A stretch of DNA of 64,000 bases from Candidatus Melainabacteria bacterium (GCA_003151275.1 PLXC01000148.1:1-64000), one strand, 5' to 3'; shown: positions 42,108 through 51,017, counted from the first letter of the stretch. The notes: generated from the letters alone by a model not told the origin. Numbers and translations are program-made.

Positions 42108-43100
42108 TTAGGCTTCTACTTTGTCCAGTTGCTGGAGCAATCGGTTGATCGCCGCAATTTCGTCTTTGTTCAGTCTTACATCCGCAGCCTTAGCGTTTTC
42201 AGCTGCCTGCGCCGCATCTCGAGCTCCGACAAGAGCGACCGTAACTCCAGGCTGCTGTATCGTCCAGTTGAGCACTACGTTTCCAATTGACGCGTTGTGA
42301 CGGTCGGCAATCGGCTTTAGATCCTTCAGAAATTTGTTCACTTTTTCAATAAAGGCGGGCTGGAACTGAGGCTGCGAGGCACGGTGATCTCCTGGGGCAA
42401 ACTTATGATCAGCTTTGAACTTGCCTGTCAACAATCCGCGCTGGAGAGGGCTGTAAACAATGGAGGCGATGTCGTGCTCTCTGCAAAATGGCAACACATC
42501 CTTTTCGATATCGCGAAGAACCATGCTGTAGGGAGGTTGATTGGAGGCAATGGGAACCATTTTGTGGCACTTACGAATGTCATCAGCGGTAAAGTTGCTC
42601 ACTCCGACGGCACGTATTTTTCCTTCTTTCAACAACTGAGCGCAGGCTTCCATTGTTTCTTCCAACTCTGTTGAATGATCGCGCCAGTGGCATTGGTACA
42701 GGTCAATATAATCTGTGCCCAGTCGCTTCAGGCTATCTTCGCATTCTTTGATGATGCTGCTTTTCCTTGCATTTCGATAAATTTTTACGATTTTGTCGTC
42801 TTCATTGAGATCAAAGAAGTGTTCACCCTCTGACGAATCCCAGCGCAGACCGAACTTTGTGAAGATCTGAACTTTGTCACGTTTGTCGCCAATCGCTTTC
42901 GCGACAAGTTCTTCGCTTTTCCCGTAACCGTAGATTGGAGCTGTGTCGATGGAGGTCACTCCGGCATCTATTGAGGCATGAATGGCCTCAATCGCCGCTT
43001 TCTCATCAGTGCCGCCCCACATTGTGCCGCCGATTGCCCAGGCACCATATGTGATGACTGACGCATTAATAGTCGATGCCCCTAGCCTTCGGTACTGCAT
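42108..43100 (-). CDS. Aldo/keto reductase
   Basis: 330 residues from the ATG at 43100, with GAGGAG upstream. SIDTAPIYGYGKSEELVAKA carries the catalytic Asp and Tyr, FTKFGLRW the Lys, and YIDLYQCHWRD the His-region of the AKR superfamily; the NADPH-site block is GVTVALVGARDAAQAAENAK. The subfamily (YhdN/IolS-like, AKR11-13) reduces carbonyls with NADPH. A single-gene unit facing the PH-like membrane gene. Confidence 0.93.
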   Translation of the reverse strand: MQYRRLGASTINASVITYGAWAIGGTMWGGTDEKAAIEAIHASIDAGVTSIDTAPIYGYGKSEELVAKAIGDKRDKVQIFTKFGLRWDSSEGEHFFDLNEDDKIVKIYRNARKSSIIKECEDSLKRLGTDYIDLYQCHWRDHSTELEETMEACAQLLKEGKIRAVGVSNFTADDIRKCHKMVPIASNQPPYSMVLRDIEKDVLPFCREHDIASIVYSPLQRGLLTGKFKADHKFAPGDHRASQPQFQPAFIEKVNKFLKDLKPIADRHNASIGNVVLNWTIQQPGVTVALVGARDAAQAAENAKAADVRLNKDEIAAINRLLQQLDKVEA

Positions 43101-43285
43101 AAATGACTCCTCACGGCTGTAATTTAAGGTCGTAGGCGAGAGTCTAGCCCAATCCAGGGCGATTGGGATCAATTTATGAGTAATACTACATACTTCTTTT
43201 CGCATGGGTGGTTTAGCAGTCACCAGCAAGTCTGTAACTCGCTCACTTTTTTGTCGATAAGTGTTGCCCAATCGACAATACTTTG

Positions 43286-43301
43286 GCACCAGATATAGTG
43301 C
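43286..43301. promoter_or_regulatory. Recurrent palindrome, site C
   Basis: GCACCAGATATAGTGC, differing from site D at one base. It lies in the divergent gap between the aldo/keto reductase (minus) and the PH-like membrane gene (plus), about 95 bp upstream of the latter. Confidence 0.6.
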
Positions 43302-43395
43302 TTTCCCGATTTTTAAGGCATGTCCAGCAAGGGAGTATTGGTTTAAACTGTATGTATAGATGGGGTCGATCGTTTATCGATGGGGTTTCTCCGCC

Positions 43396-43920
43396 ATGAG
43401 CGAATTGGTAAAAATCTTCAAGCCGGATTCATCCGCTGTCTGGGTTTTCAAGGCTATGGTGATTTTTGCAGGGCTCGTGACAGTGGCTGGAATTGCTTCT
43501 GATCGAGCAATGATTTCATGTCTTGGATTATTCCTACTGACTGTTTTCGCCGGGCTAACGTTTAAGCAATCTGGACATAGAATTGAAATTTACAACGACA
43601 AAATTGTTTTTCGCTATTCCGGCCAAGAACCGTGGATCTTGCCGTTTGAGAATTTTTCGGGCATTGAGCTTTTGACGACACTACGACACGCGAACAAATA
43701 TTCCCCTGGGCGCACAATCCTGCTTCGATTTATCGATCAGGATAAAAAACTCTGCGCTGAAGCCAACGTCAATATTTTTGACAAAAGCGCCATCCGTACG
43801 ATGATCGAGCTGATTGAAGAGCGCAAAGGCCAGCTCTCGTTAAACGACAGTGCTGTCGCTTTATTGCAGGCGCGAAGATATAAAGGGAATACAATGGAGA
43901 AAATCACCAAAACGGAGTAG
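43396..43920 (+). CDS. Membrane protein with PH-like domain
   Basis: 174 residues from the ATG at 43396 (an ATG at 43360 is possible). Two hydrophobic helices (WVFKAMVIFAGLVTVAGI, MISCLGLFLLTVFAGLTF) are followed by a beta-rich domain (IEIYNDKIVFRYSGQEPWIL, FENFSGIELLTTLR, RTILLRFIDQDKKL) resembling bacterial PH-like domains. Function unknown. Followed 7 bp later by another small membrane protein. Confidence 0.6.
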   Translation: MSELVKIFKPDSSAVWVFKAMVIFAGLVTVAGIASDRAMISCLGLFLLTVFAGLTFKQSGHRIEIYNDKIVFRYSGQEPWILPFENFSGIELLTTLRHANKYSPGRTILLRFIDQDKKLCAEANVNIFDKSAIRTMIELIEERKGQLSLNDSAVALLQARRYKGNTMEKITKTE

Positions 43921-43927
43921 CGAAATA

Positions 43928-44338
43928 ATGGACGAATTGCCTTCGAGAAACTCGTCGGATCAAAACGAGTTGGTGAAAACAAAGCTTTTTGAAATCGATA
44001 ACAATATTGCCGCAGCCTTGAGCTATGTACCAATTTGCTTTGCCGGTGCGATCTTTTCAGGAGTCTGGATGGCTACGGAGCCCAAAAGTAACAAGTATTT
44101 GCGTTATCACGCATTTCAAAGCTTAGTTCTTTCCGTGGCGTGCATCGGACTGTTGATCGTAACTTCTGTGTTTGGACTTATACCATTTATAGGAATCTTC
44201 GCATGGTTGATTCACTCCGTTATTTCTTTTGTCTTTGTGGTCGGCAATATTTATCTGATGTACAAGGCCTATAAGGGCCAGATGGTGACCATTCCATACG
44301 TCAGCATGTTAGCCGATCAAAACGTCTTGAAGCTTTGA
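43928..44338 (+). CDS. DUF4870/Tic20-like membrane protein
   Basis: 136 residues. AAALSYVPICFAGAIFSGVW, then a NKYLRYHAFQSLVLSVACIG segment (the FHxxQS pattern of DUF4870) and two further helices, FGLIPFIGIFAWLIHSVISF and VVGNIYLMYKAYKGQM. Family function unknown. Probably co-transcribed with the PH-like gene (7 bp gap). Confidence 0.7.
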   Translation: MDELPSRNSSDQNELVKTKLFEIDNNIAAALSYVPICFAGAIFSGVWMATEPKSNKYLRYHAFQSLVLSVACIGLLIVTSVFGLIPFIGIFAWLIHSVISFVFVVGNIYLMYKAYKGQMVTIPYVSMLADQNVLKL

Positions 44339-44413
44339 TTCTCATGAAATTGCGGCACTTGGGAATTTTGAGCACCACATCTAATGATATTCAGTGCAAA
44401 TCGTCTTCCGCAG

Positions 44414-44980
44414 CTAGGTGATTGCTTCCCAGCGTCCGGATCGTGAGAATCGCCCAGATGAAATGGCGATGGCAGAAGCCCGAAGTGCTTCCGCTTCTGG
44501 AGCGCGATTGGTTTGGTAGAGCAAGGTCGTATAGTGTCCCAGAAGCGTCAGCACCTGTGGATGTTTCGCTCCCATAGCCTTGGTTTTAATGGACAAGGCT
44601 TGCTTGTATAGCGGCTCGGCTTGGACTAATTTGCCCGCTGAGTGGTAGATCATCGCCAGATTATGGGAAATTATGCCAGTGTCGAGGTGATCTTCACCGA
44701 GCGTCTTTGTATACATGCACAGCAGTCTGCGGCAGATTGGGGCGGCAAGGCCGTATTTTTGTTGAAGGTAGTAGATTTCCGCCAGACTTTCGAGCGTCAT
44801 AGCCAGTCTACCGTCGCTTTGCTCAAACGACTCAGCTTCTTCAAGAGCTGACAAAGCCATGGTTTCGGCTTCCGAGTAATTCTTGTTCTGCAAGGCGTGT
44901 TCAGCTGAGGCAGTCAGAACCTCCCATGGCACGCAGACTGTTTCTTCGGGTAATCTCGGTGTTTCCGCCTGTGTCTTCAT
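44414..44980 (-). CDS. TPR protein, kinesin-light-chain type
   Basis: 188 residues from the ATG at 44980 (a TTG 33 bases upstream is possible). Three to four TPR units: LTASAEHALQNKNYSEAETM, LAEIYYLQQKYGLAAPICRR and LGEDHLDTGIISHNLAMIYH with AEPLYKQALSIKTKAMGAKH. No signal peptide. Partner unknown. Confidence 0.8.
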   Translation of the reverse strand: MKTQAETPRLPEETVCVPWEVLTASAEHALQNKNYSEAETMALSALEEAESFEQSDGRLAMTLESLAEIYYLQQKYGLAAPICRRLLCMYTKTLGEDHLDTGIISHNLAMIYHSAGKLVQAEPLYKQALSIKTKAMGAKHPQVLTLLGHYTTLLYQTNRAPEAEALRASAIAISSGRFSRSGRWEAIT

Positions 44981-45156
44981 GTAATTTTTCTGCCCAAAGG
45001 ACCCCGAAACCAAACGGGCAAATGGATTTATCCGAAGATCGTCCAGTCGAGCAGCGGCTAATCCGATCGCCGCCTGTGCACGCTTGTTTGGTCATTTCAA
45101 AGCAGCAGGCTCCGCACCTGTCCGACTGATCCAAAATTTTTCCAGGTTGGCGATTT

Positions 45157-45172
45157 GCACCAGATATGGTGC
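45157..45172. promoter_or_regulatory. Recurrent palindrome, site D (best match)
   Basis: GCACCAGATATGGTGC: GCACCA and TGGTGC form perfect 6-bp arms around GATA. It sits in the divergent gap between the TPR gene (minus) and the gene at 45243, just upstream of a candidate promoter. Confidence 0.65.
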
Positions 45173-45184
45173 GATTTTAGCCAT

Positions 45185-45213
45185 CGATTGAGCTGCCCTG
45201 ACCCGGGTATAAT
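45185..45213 (+). promoter_or_regulatory. Candidate promoter of the 45243 gene
   Basis: TATAAT at 45208-45213 is a perfect -10 box, 30 bp before the start codon. The -35 position (45185-45190, CGATTG) is weak, consistent with need for an activator at the adjacent palindrome 12 bp upstream (inference). Confidence 0.5.
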
Positions 45214-45242
45214 CTGAGCACTATGCTTTGAGGTTGATGTTC

Positions 45243-45611
45243 ATGCAAAGGCTCGAGAAGATATTTGATAACAAAGGTGTCAAAGTTCTGGCTGGAGACA
45301 TTGATGCCGGAGACTATGAGTTCAATATGGGCGCCTTGTGGGGTGGCTTCGAAACGATTCAATTGCAAGGAGAAATTAAGAGCCTAGCTTTGCAAACAGA
45401 AGAGAGCGTCAAGAAAGTAGCAGGCACCTTGGGGTGGGGACTGGCAGGCTCACTGGCTTTAGGACCGGTGGGGATGCTCGCTGGTTTGGTTCTGGGTGGG
45501 AACCGCAAGGAAGTATGCGCCCTGTGTGAGCTCAAAGATGGGCGAAAGTTTCTGGCCACAATGGATTCAAAGATTTACCAGCAAATGTTGGCGCTTTCGA
45601 TGATGAAATAG
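45243..45611 (+). CDS. Hypothetical protein with glycine-zipper segment
   Basis: 122 residues. ATG at 45243 chosen because GAGG lies 9 bases upstream (ATG 45237 is too close). A beta-rich first half (VKVLAGDIDAGDYEFNMGAL) is followed by the Gly/Leu-rich GTLGWGLAGSLALGPVGMLA and GLVLGGNRKEV, a glycine-zipper-like hydrophobic hairpin, and then CALCELKDGRKFLATMD. Family not recognised. Confidence 0.6.
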   Translation: MQRLEKIFDNKGVKVLAGDIDAGDYEFNMGALWGGFETIQLQGEIKSLALQTEESVKKVAGTLGWGLAGSLALGPVGMLAGLVLGGNRKEVCALCELKDGRKFLATMDSKIYQQMLALSMMK

Positions 45612-45683
45612 CTATTCGTGCATGCGTCGCCACAGAGTTTCTTCCATTCCCTTGGGCGCGCACTGTTATCGAAAGAGCAAAAA

Positions 45684-47897
45684 TTAGTCGCGCACTATCG
45701 CTTGTTTTCGCCCAACGAAGCTTCGACGCGCCATGTCCAGCACTGACAAAACCACGGTTATTGTCGTGAAGAGCACAATCGTGTTTGGCAGGTAAGTGGC
45801 AGCCAGAGATGCAGACGTGGATAGAACAGCAGCGAGAATCGCGCTTATCCCAGATGCTGCCCCAATCAAGCAGACTGGCACAACTAATAGATCGGCAACA
45901 CCGTAGGTCATCGACCGACGAAATTTGAAATAAATCAGTAATGACAAAATACCTACCGACAGGTAGGTGAGCAAAACCATGATTGATCCTAACGGGTTTG
46001 CTCCTGACGAAGCCAAAACAATTCCTGGAATTCTTCCAAAAGCGGCGGACAAGCCTGAGCAAAAAGCGGAAATCCGATGGATCATTGCTTGCATCACATT
46101 CGGGCGCTTATTCGGATTGAATGGGTGCAGCTTGATTTCACGTTCATCATAGGTTCGAACGCCCTGAATGAAATTGTCAGCCAGAGGTTTCGGGGCAATT
46201 AGTTGCACAGCCGTGTCGATACGCTGACCCGCATCCCTACAAGTGCCTGCAGCAGCTGATTGTTCCGCGACCCAGCTCAAGCCCAAACAAATGAAATAAA
46301 TCAACAGATAGATTTCGAATCGAACCCCCGCCGTCGTTTTGCTCTTTAGCCGCCGGATCGACTGTTGCTGCACGGTCGGAGTAGGCAAGGCTAATTCCGG
46401 ATCCATCGCCGCCAATTCTTCGAGAGAATAGTGGCGCTCTGGCTCGGGCAGTTTGGCTTTGGGAGCCGAATCGGATGGCGGCTTATGCAATTCTTCCAGT
46501 CCAGAAGAGAAAGCATCGTTTGCCGCTCTCGGCTTCTTTTGCGTGACTGGATGCCAATCTTCGGGCTTACCTTCGCGCTGAGAAATTATTGATTCACGCA
46601 AATCTGCGACAAATGCAGCCATCTTCGGTGAAAGGGCTTCCTCATCTTGATCAGAAGGTTTTGGTGGTAGATTAGGCGCCGAAGTTTCCTTGGGTGGCGT
46701 TGGCTGCACCGGTTCCGTTTTTCCTGGTGGCGGCCGCATCGTTGGACTTTCCCCTGGTTCGGTTCGTGCCATGCTCGGCGAAATCACAGGTGAAACCGCA
46801 GGAACGTTCACGGGCGCAAGATCAACTGCCGTTGCTTCTGGTTGTTGTGGGAGTGTGGGCGATGAGGCGGACGCAGTCAATTCAAGTTCCCGCAAGCTCG
46901 ATACGAACTTTGCCATCTTGGGCGAAAGACCTGGCATTTCCGGTTCGAGTTGTTTTGCTGAGTTGTATTTCAGCTCAGGTCCCAACGTTGCAGACGGTTG
47001 CTCAGCCGAGGGGCTGGCCGAATTGAGAGAAGAGGATCCGCTCAGCACGTCTAGAGGAGGTGATGCAGGCGACTCAGCACTCGGCTTTTTGAGCGTGTTT
47101 AAGTCGCGCTTGCCGCTACTTCCGCTGAGCGAAGACGAGAACGCTGCTGCTGAAGCGCCGAAGTAATCGACCGGTGCCCTCCATTTGTACGCCGTGTCTT
47201 CTTTGACCGGCAAGGTGCGGGAGAGGTCAGAGCTGTATGAGCTTCGCGTCAAACTTCCGAGATCTGTCACCTTTGGGCTGGTGGGAGTATCCATCACTGG
47301 AATGTCATAGGTTGTCACCTGATGCTCGCTACTATTCGTTAAAGGAATATCGGATCTCGTAGCGTCCAGCACTCGCGCTGGAACTGCCGGTGTTGTCGGT
47401 GTCGGCGTGTCTGTGCCGCCTGATGGGGCAGAAGCGGAGTGCTGAGAAATGCCCGATGCGAATGGTGTCTCAGTCTCGGGCGGCAAGTCCGGAGTGGCGG
47501 GCGTCTCAGCCGTTGGTGGTGCGTCAGGACCGGACGCTAGTACAGGCACCGTTGGAGTTGGTGCCTGTTCTAGACCATACTTGTAGCCAGATTCTGTAGC
47601 GTTTTGCCCCTCAGTAAATTTGTAATTGGAAGAATCGGTGCTCTGTTCAGGAGCCTGAGAATCAACTACTACCTCTTGAACCGACGAAGCGGGCGCGGCA
47701 GGCTGGACGGCAGCAATATCGGGAGGCTCCACCACCGGAACAAGTGGCTCGGGTGCGGAAAGATCGTGAGCGTTAAGGGCTGGAGATGGCGGCTCTATCG
47801 CCTTGATCTCTTGCAAAGTCGCGTCGACACCCGGTCTTTCAACCGTTTTCTTTGCAGCTTGCTTTCCGCTTCTTTTTGACTGTTTCTTCTTGGTCAA
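45684..47897 (-). CDS. Proline/serine-rich protein with C-terminal membrane domain
   Basis: 737 residues from a TTG start with GGAG 9 bases upstream. A Lys-rich N-terminus and about 480 residues of Pro/Ser/Thr/Ala-rich, probably disordered sequence lead to a membrane region at the C-terminus (about 530-730) with four hydrophobic segments, e.g. FEIYLLIYFICLGLSWV, GSIMVLLTYLSVGILSLLIY and TIVLFTTITVVLSVLDM. A motif LSPKMA(K/A)FV..LRE occurs twice (near residues 330 and 420), perhaps a binding motif. No homologue recognised. Confidence 0.65.
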   Translation of the reverse strand: MTKKKQSKRSGKQAAKKTVERPGVDATLQEIKAIEPPSPALNAHDLSAPEPLVPVVEPPDIAAVQPAAPASSVQEVVVDSQAPEQSTDSSNYKFTEGQNATESGYKYGLEQAPTPTVPVLASGPDAPPTAETPATPDLPPETETPFASGISQHSASAPSGGTDTPTPTTPAVPARVLDATRSDIPLTNSSEHQVTTYDIPVMDTPTSPKVTDLGSLTRSSYSSDLSRTLPVKEDTAYKWRAPVDYFGASAAAFSSSLSGSSGKRDLNTLKKPSAESPASPPLDVLSGSSSLNSASPSAEQPSATLGPELKYNSAKQLEPEMPGLSPKMAKFVSSLRELELTASASSPTLPQQPEATAVDLAPVNVPAVSPVISPSMARTEPGESPTMRPPPGKTEPVQPTPPKETSAPNLPPKPSDQDEEALSPKMAAFVADLRESIISQREGKPEDWHPVTQKKPRAANDAFSSGLEELHKPPSDSAPKAKLPEPERHYSLEELAAMDPELALPTPTVQQQSIRRLKSKTTAGVRFEIYLLIYFICLGLSWVAEQSAAAGTCRDAGQRIDTAVQLIAPKPLADNFIQGVRTYDEREIKLHPFNPNKRPNVMQAMIHRISAFCSGLSAAFGRIPGIVLASSGANPLGSIMVLLTYLSVGILSLLIYFKFRRSMTYGVADLLVVPVCLIGAASGISAILAAVLSTSASLAATYLPNTIVLFTTITVVLSVLDMARRSFVGRKQAIVRD

Positions 47898-47975
47898 ACG
47901 AGACGACTCCGTCCGCTTTGTCTCTAGAATTCAATTATGCCACCAAAGCACTGGAATACTAACCTGCGGAGCGTC

Positions 47976-48917
47976 TTATATCATTTGACCGCGAGCCTTA
48001 ATTAAAAAGCTATTCGCCCAGTGATAGTCGGGACGCTCTGGTAGAGTAGTTTCTTCATAAGCCTGATCGAATGTTTTGTGCAGTTCAAGGCGCCACTTAT
48101 TTGCGTCACTCCACGACATTTCTCCATGTCTGACTGCCATCAACTGATCTTTATGTTCACCAACATCTACAGGCACAGACTGCTCTTTCAATATCGTAAT
48201 GCCTGACAGCAGAAGCCTCAACAAGTGCATCACGTGCTTCCATTTCAATTCGCCACGTGTGCGAATGTCTTGCTCCAATTTTCTGAATTGAGAGAGCACG
48301 TAACCGTTGTAAGTTTGATAAACCAGTCGCGACAAAAATTTTTCACGCGCTTCAAGTAATTCATTTGCGAGCGGTGTTGCAGTCTCAACCATCGGTGTGT
48401 ATAAGCACTCTAGAATATTTGGATTTGCTTTCAATGCAAGAGTTAGAAATTTCTGCAACTCCCAATAACATTCATCGGTTTCCGAATTCTCAATTTGTTC
48501 AGGCAGTCCATACAATGACCAATGTAACGAAGCCGATGGCAAATATATTCCTCGTTGATCCACGTCAGAGTGCTCGCCTGAAAGCCCATAAGCTCTTGAG
48601 CCTACGATACATCGATAAATAATGAACTGGTAGAGATCACGATCTGAGAGAGCATCAGCAGGCAAGTCAAATGCCAGTCCTTGAACCTGCTTGCGAATAG
48701 CTATTTCCGTGCGCTTCAGACTTACTTGCTGACCGTCGGGAAATCGGATTAAGTAGGTGTGTTGATTGTCAGTTGGTGATTTGACTATTTTTCCAACAAT
48801 GCCGCTTCGGCGCTCTGGATGGCTATTTCGAGCATCAATGGTGACGAGCGTGACAACTTGAGTGCCGGCTGGCAAAATCAGGTTCGGATTAATTTTGTCG
48901 GTCATTGATTTCGCCAT
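47976..48917 (-). CDS. Nucleotidyltransferase of the RlaP/YcgL family
   Basis: 313 residues. An N-terminal region of about 90 residues, SH3-like, carries GIVGKIVKSPTDNQHTYLIR. The catalytic part has IVGSRAYGLSGEHSDVDQRG, a GS...DxD nucleotidyltransferase motif matching PF10127 (RlaP/YcgL); VETATPLANELLEAREKFLS and the WKHVMHLLRLLLSG helix are also typical. RlaP relatives occur in RNA-repair gene sets with Pnkp and Hen1, and a broken hen1 lies at 59.5 kb here, though not adjacent. ATG at 48917; a palindrome ends 2 bp upstream. Confidence 0.8.
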   Translation of the reverse strand: MAKSMTDKINPNLILPAGTQVVTLVTIDARNSHPERRSGIVGKIVKSPTDNQHTYLIRFPDGQQVSLKRTEIAIRKQVQGLAFDLPADALSDRDLYQFIIYRCIVGSRAYGLSGEHSDVDQRGIYLPSASLHWSLYGLPEQIENSETDECYWELQKFLTLALKANPNILECLYTPMVETATPLANELLEAREKFLSRLVYQTYNGYVLSQFRKLEQDIRTRGELKWKHVMHLLRLLLSGITILKEQSVPVDVGEHKDQLMAVRHGEMSWSDANKWRLELHKTFDQAYEETTLPERPDYHWANSFLIKARGQMI

Positions 48918-48918
48918 T

Positions 48919-48934
48919 GCACCATATGCGGTGC
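48919..48934. promoter_or_regulatory. Recurrent palindrome, site E, at the nucleotidyltransferase start
   Basis: GCACCATATGCGGTGC, with arms GCACC/GGTGC. It begins one base upstream of the start codon of the gene ending at 48917 and touches the stop codon of the upstream gene (48934-48936), so a protein bound here would cover the translation start. Confidence 0.55.
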
Positions 48935-49500
48935 TATATTCCTAGTGCTCGACCGCGAAGTCTTCTGATCGGTTGCAACAGCTGATTTTTAACTTTGTTC
49001 GTGATGTTGGATTGTGAATTGCTTTGGTTCCGACTATCTGCATTTTGGTTGGCATCATCTGGCATCGTCAAATCTTGCGAATGGGCTTGGTCAATTATCA
49101 CACTCTGCGGCGCATCGATGGCTGGAGTTTCCTGCGCAGGAAGGCGTTGGATCCTAAGCGGAGCGTCAATTTTTGGTGGTGATTCAATCCGAGGCCGAGC
49201 CGGCTCAGGACCTGTGAACGGATCTTTCGAGGGAATGATGGTTGGCGCATGTTTGTAACCGCCGCCATATAATTTTGCTGGGACAGCAGCCGGCGCAAAT
49301 GCATCCGACGCTGTGGCTTTCGCTATCGGTAAGTCTAAGCGTGCAGGAAGCGGTGGAAATCCCTTTGGTTCAATTGGTTCGTCCGCGGCGATCGGCAGCG
49401 TGCTCACATCCGGTTGGCTATCAGCCCTTCCATCAGTAGTGCTGACGCCGAACAAAGCAATGATCGAGCAGGCAATGAGTGGTAAGTGATTTGCTTTCAT
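48934..49500 (-). CDS. Secreted proline-rich protein
   Basis: 188 residues from the ATG at 49500 (AAGGAG upstream). Signal peptide MKANHLPLIACSIIALFGVS. The mature protein is low-complexity: Pro/Ala/Asp-rich, then Gln/Asn/Ser-rich (DANQNADSRNQSNSQSN) and a basic C-terminus (NQLLQPIRRLRGRALGI). Probably disordered; no homologue recognised. Confidence 0.6.
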   Translation of the reverse strand: MKANHLPLIACSIIALFGVSTTDGRADSQPDVSTLPIAADEPIEPKGFPPLPARLDLPIAKATASDAFAPAAVPAKLYGGGYKHAPTIIPSKDPFTGPEPARPRIESPPKIDAPLRIQRLPAQETPAIDAPQSVIIDQAHSQDLTMPDDANQNADSRNQSNSQSNITNKVKNQLLQPIRRLRGRALGI

Positions 49501-49615
49501 GAATCTCCTTATCTTCACAATATACACGCTAGCTGCCGTAACTGAAAGCAGAATTTATCAAGCAAGGGAAGGACGGATTTATTGGACCTGGAGTAACGGA
49601 AGCGGATTAAGCTGG

Positions 49616-49631
49616 CGTCACTAAATATGGT
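49616..49631. promoter_or_regulatory. Recurrent palindrome, site F (weaker)
   Basis: TCACTAAATATGGTGG keeps CAC(T/C)A and ATATGGTG of the consensus (11 of 16). It lies in the 219-bp gap upstream of the proline-rich protein (minus). Confidence 0.4.
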
Positions 49632-49719
49632 GGCGCGCAGTTAGTTTGACGTTGCTTCTTGTTTCAGCATTGCGGCCAAAATGTGCTTTCTCTTTCATCA
49701 GGTGTTCTGTTGTGGGCAT

Positions 49720-50409
49720 CTATGAATGCAGCAGGGCGCGCAGCCATTCCTGTTTCCAAAATACGAGACATGCTCTTCCAACAACGCGATCATTTTTGAC
49801 AAAGCCCCAGACATGACTATCCGCACTCGCATTCCGATTGTCACCAAGCATGAAAAACGAATTGACTGGAACGATAATTGGCGCGTCGCTGTTTGCGTAA
49901 GGTCGGATGAATTGTCCATTCATCGCGTGGCCCTGGATGTCTCCCAGATTGGACAATTCATAGTCAGGAGTGATTGCTCCTGGAATTTCCAGCAACTTGC
50001 CGTTCACGAATACACCGACGCCGCTCTTGATGCGAATTTTGTCGCCAGGTACTCCGACCACTCTTTTGATAAAAGCTGGCGGACTCTCAGGGACGAAAGG
50101 AATGTATTTTCCAAGCAATCCGTTATCCGGAAGGCCGGTTTCAATTGCTGGCGGATAAAAAACGAGAATGTCGCCGCGTTGGATCGACCGCCCAAGGAGA
50201 GTGCTAGAAACTTTTTCTACAAGAACGCGATCTTGAATGTTTAGGTTAGGTTCCATCGAACCAGATGGAATGTAGCGCGCCTCGGCAATCGTGCCTTTAA
50301 CTAACACAGCTATGCCAACAACCATGACGGTTACTTTGAGCGATTCACCTAGAAACTCTTTTATGTCGCCCTTTCGTTCATCCCACTTCTTAGCCAAATA
50401 TTTGATCAT
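49720..50409 (-). CDS. lepB: Signal peptidase I
   Basis: 229 residues. One N-terminal membrane helix, then the catalytic Ser in IPSGSMEPNL (Ser51), the general-base Lys in FIKRVVGVPGD (Lys115) and the conserved GDNRNASADSHVWGFV. It cleaves signal peptides of secreted proteins at the periplasmic face; several such proteins are encoded in this window. No operon partner. Confidence 0.96.
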   Translation of the reverse strand: MIKYLAKKWDERKGDIKEFLGESLKVTVMVVGIAVLVKGTIAEARYIPSGSMEPNLNIQDRVLVEKVSSTLLGRSIQRGDILVFYPPAIETGLPDNGLLGKYIPFVPESPPAFIKRVVGVPGDKIRIKSGVGVFVNGKLLEIPGAITPDYELSNLGDIQGHAMNGQFIRPYANSDAPIIVPVNSFFMLGDNRNASADSHVWGFVKNDRVVGRACLVFWKQEWLRALLHS

Positions 50410-50625
50410 GAAAAAGCCTCAGATTGTAGACGTAGACTATCACCAATAATTTTCTGATCAATAGGGTTTAGACTACATATTTGCCACCGTTTTCGCATTA
50501 CTTACTGTATCAATTCTTCTGTGCGTCGAGCTGGACTGGGCTTCTCTGGGTAAATGAGCGCCATTGGTTTTCGCTTGAATTAATGCATTGTGGGTAAGAT
50601 GTACGGGCCGGACGAGGGGCATAGC

Positions 50626-50856
50626 ATGGATACTAACCCGGACCACTTACCTATATATTTTGCACTTGGAGTTGCCGCTCTTGCCGCTGTATGTTGCAAG
50701 AATTTAATTCTGGCTCTTTGCTTTGGTATTTGCGATTGCTACTGTGGGCCTGGCAAATGTGAGTGTGGTTGTGGCTGCAAGGCGCCAGATTGTCCGTGCT
50801 TTCGCAGGAATAAAAGCGATCATAACGATGCAGCCAGGCATCAAAATTACTACTAG
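50626..50856 (+). CDS. Cysteine-rich single-TM peptide
   Basis: 76 residues. ATG at 50626 preceded by GAGGGG at good spacing; in-frame alternatives at 50590-50599 lack a ribosome binding site. A hydrophobic segment (YFALGVAALAAVCCKNLILA) leads into a dense cysteine region, CFGICDCYCGPGKCECGCGC and KAPDCPCF, for 12 Cys in all, then a basic/His tail. It could bind metal ions at the membrane or be disulfide-rich outside; no family recognised. A different frame at 50723-50914 is considered spurious. Confidence 0.6.
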   Translation: MDTNPDHLPIYFALGVAALAAVCCKNLILALCFGICDCYCGPGKCECGCGCKAPDCPCFRRNKSDHNDAARHQNYY

Positions 50857-50981
50857 CGTTGAAGTTGATTATCTTTTGCCGCCTCTCCTTGATGATGTCG
50901 GGAGCGCTCGATAGAGCCGCTTTCATTCGTTGATCGGTTTAGTCCAAGCCGTAAACCTTCTTAATCAAAGTCCTGACAGTC

Positions 50982-51017
50982 TTGCATAATTATGCCTCCG
51001 GGTGAATAATTATGCAC
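50982..51017 (+). promoter_or_regulatory. Tandem ARG boxes of argR
   Basis: TTGCATAATTATGCCT (50982-50997) and TGAATAATTATGCAC (51003-51017) are both close to the ArgR consensus TNTGNATWWWWATNCANA; spacing centre to centre is about 20 bp, as in classical operators. The second box covers the argR start codon (51012), implying autorepression at the translation start region. Confidence 0.75.

Noticed and set aside
50723..50914. 63-codon frame overlapping the Cys-rich gene
   Set aside because: It has no ribosome binding site, whereas the overlapping frame starting at 50626 has GAGGGG at good spacing and an internally coherent TM plus Cys pattern.
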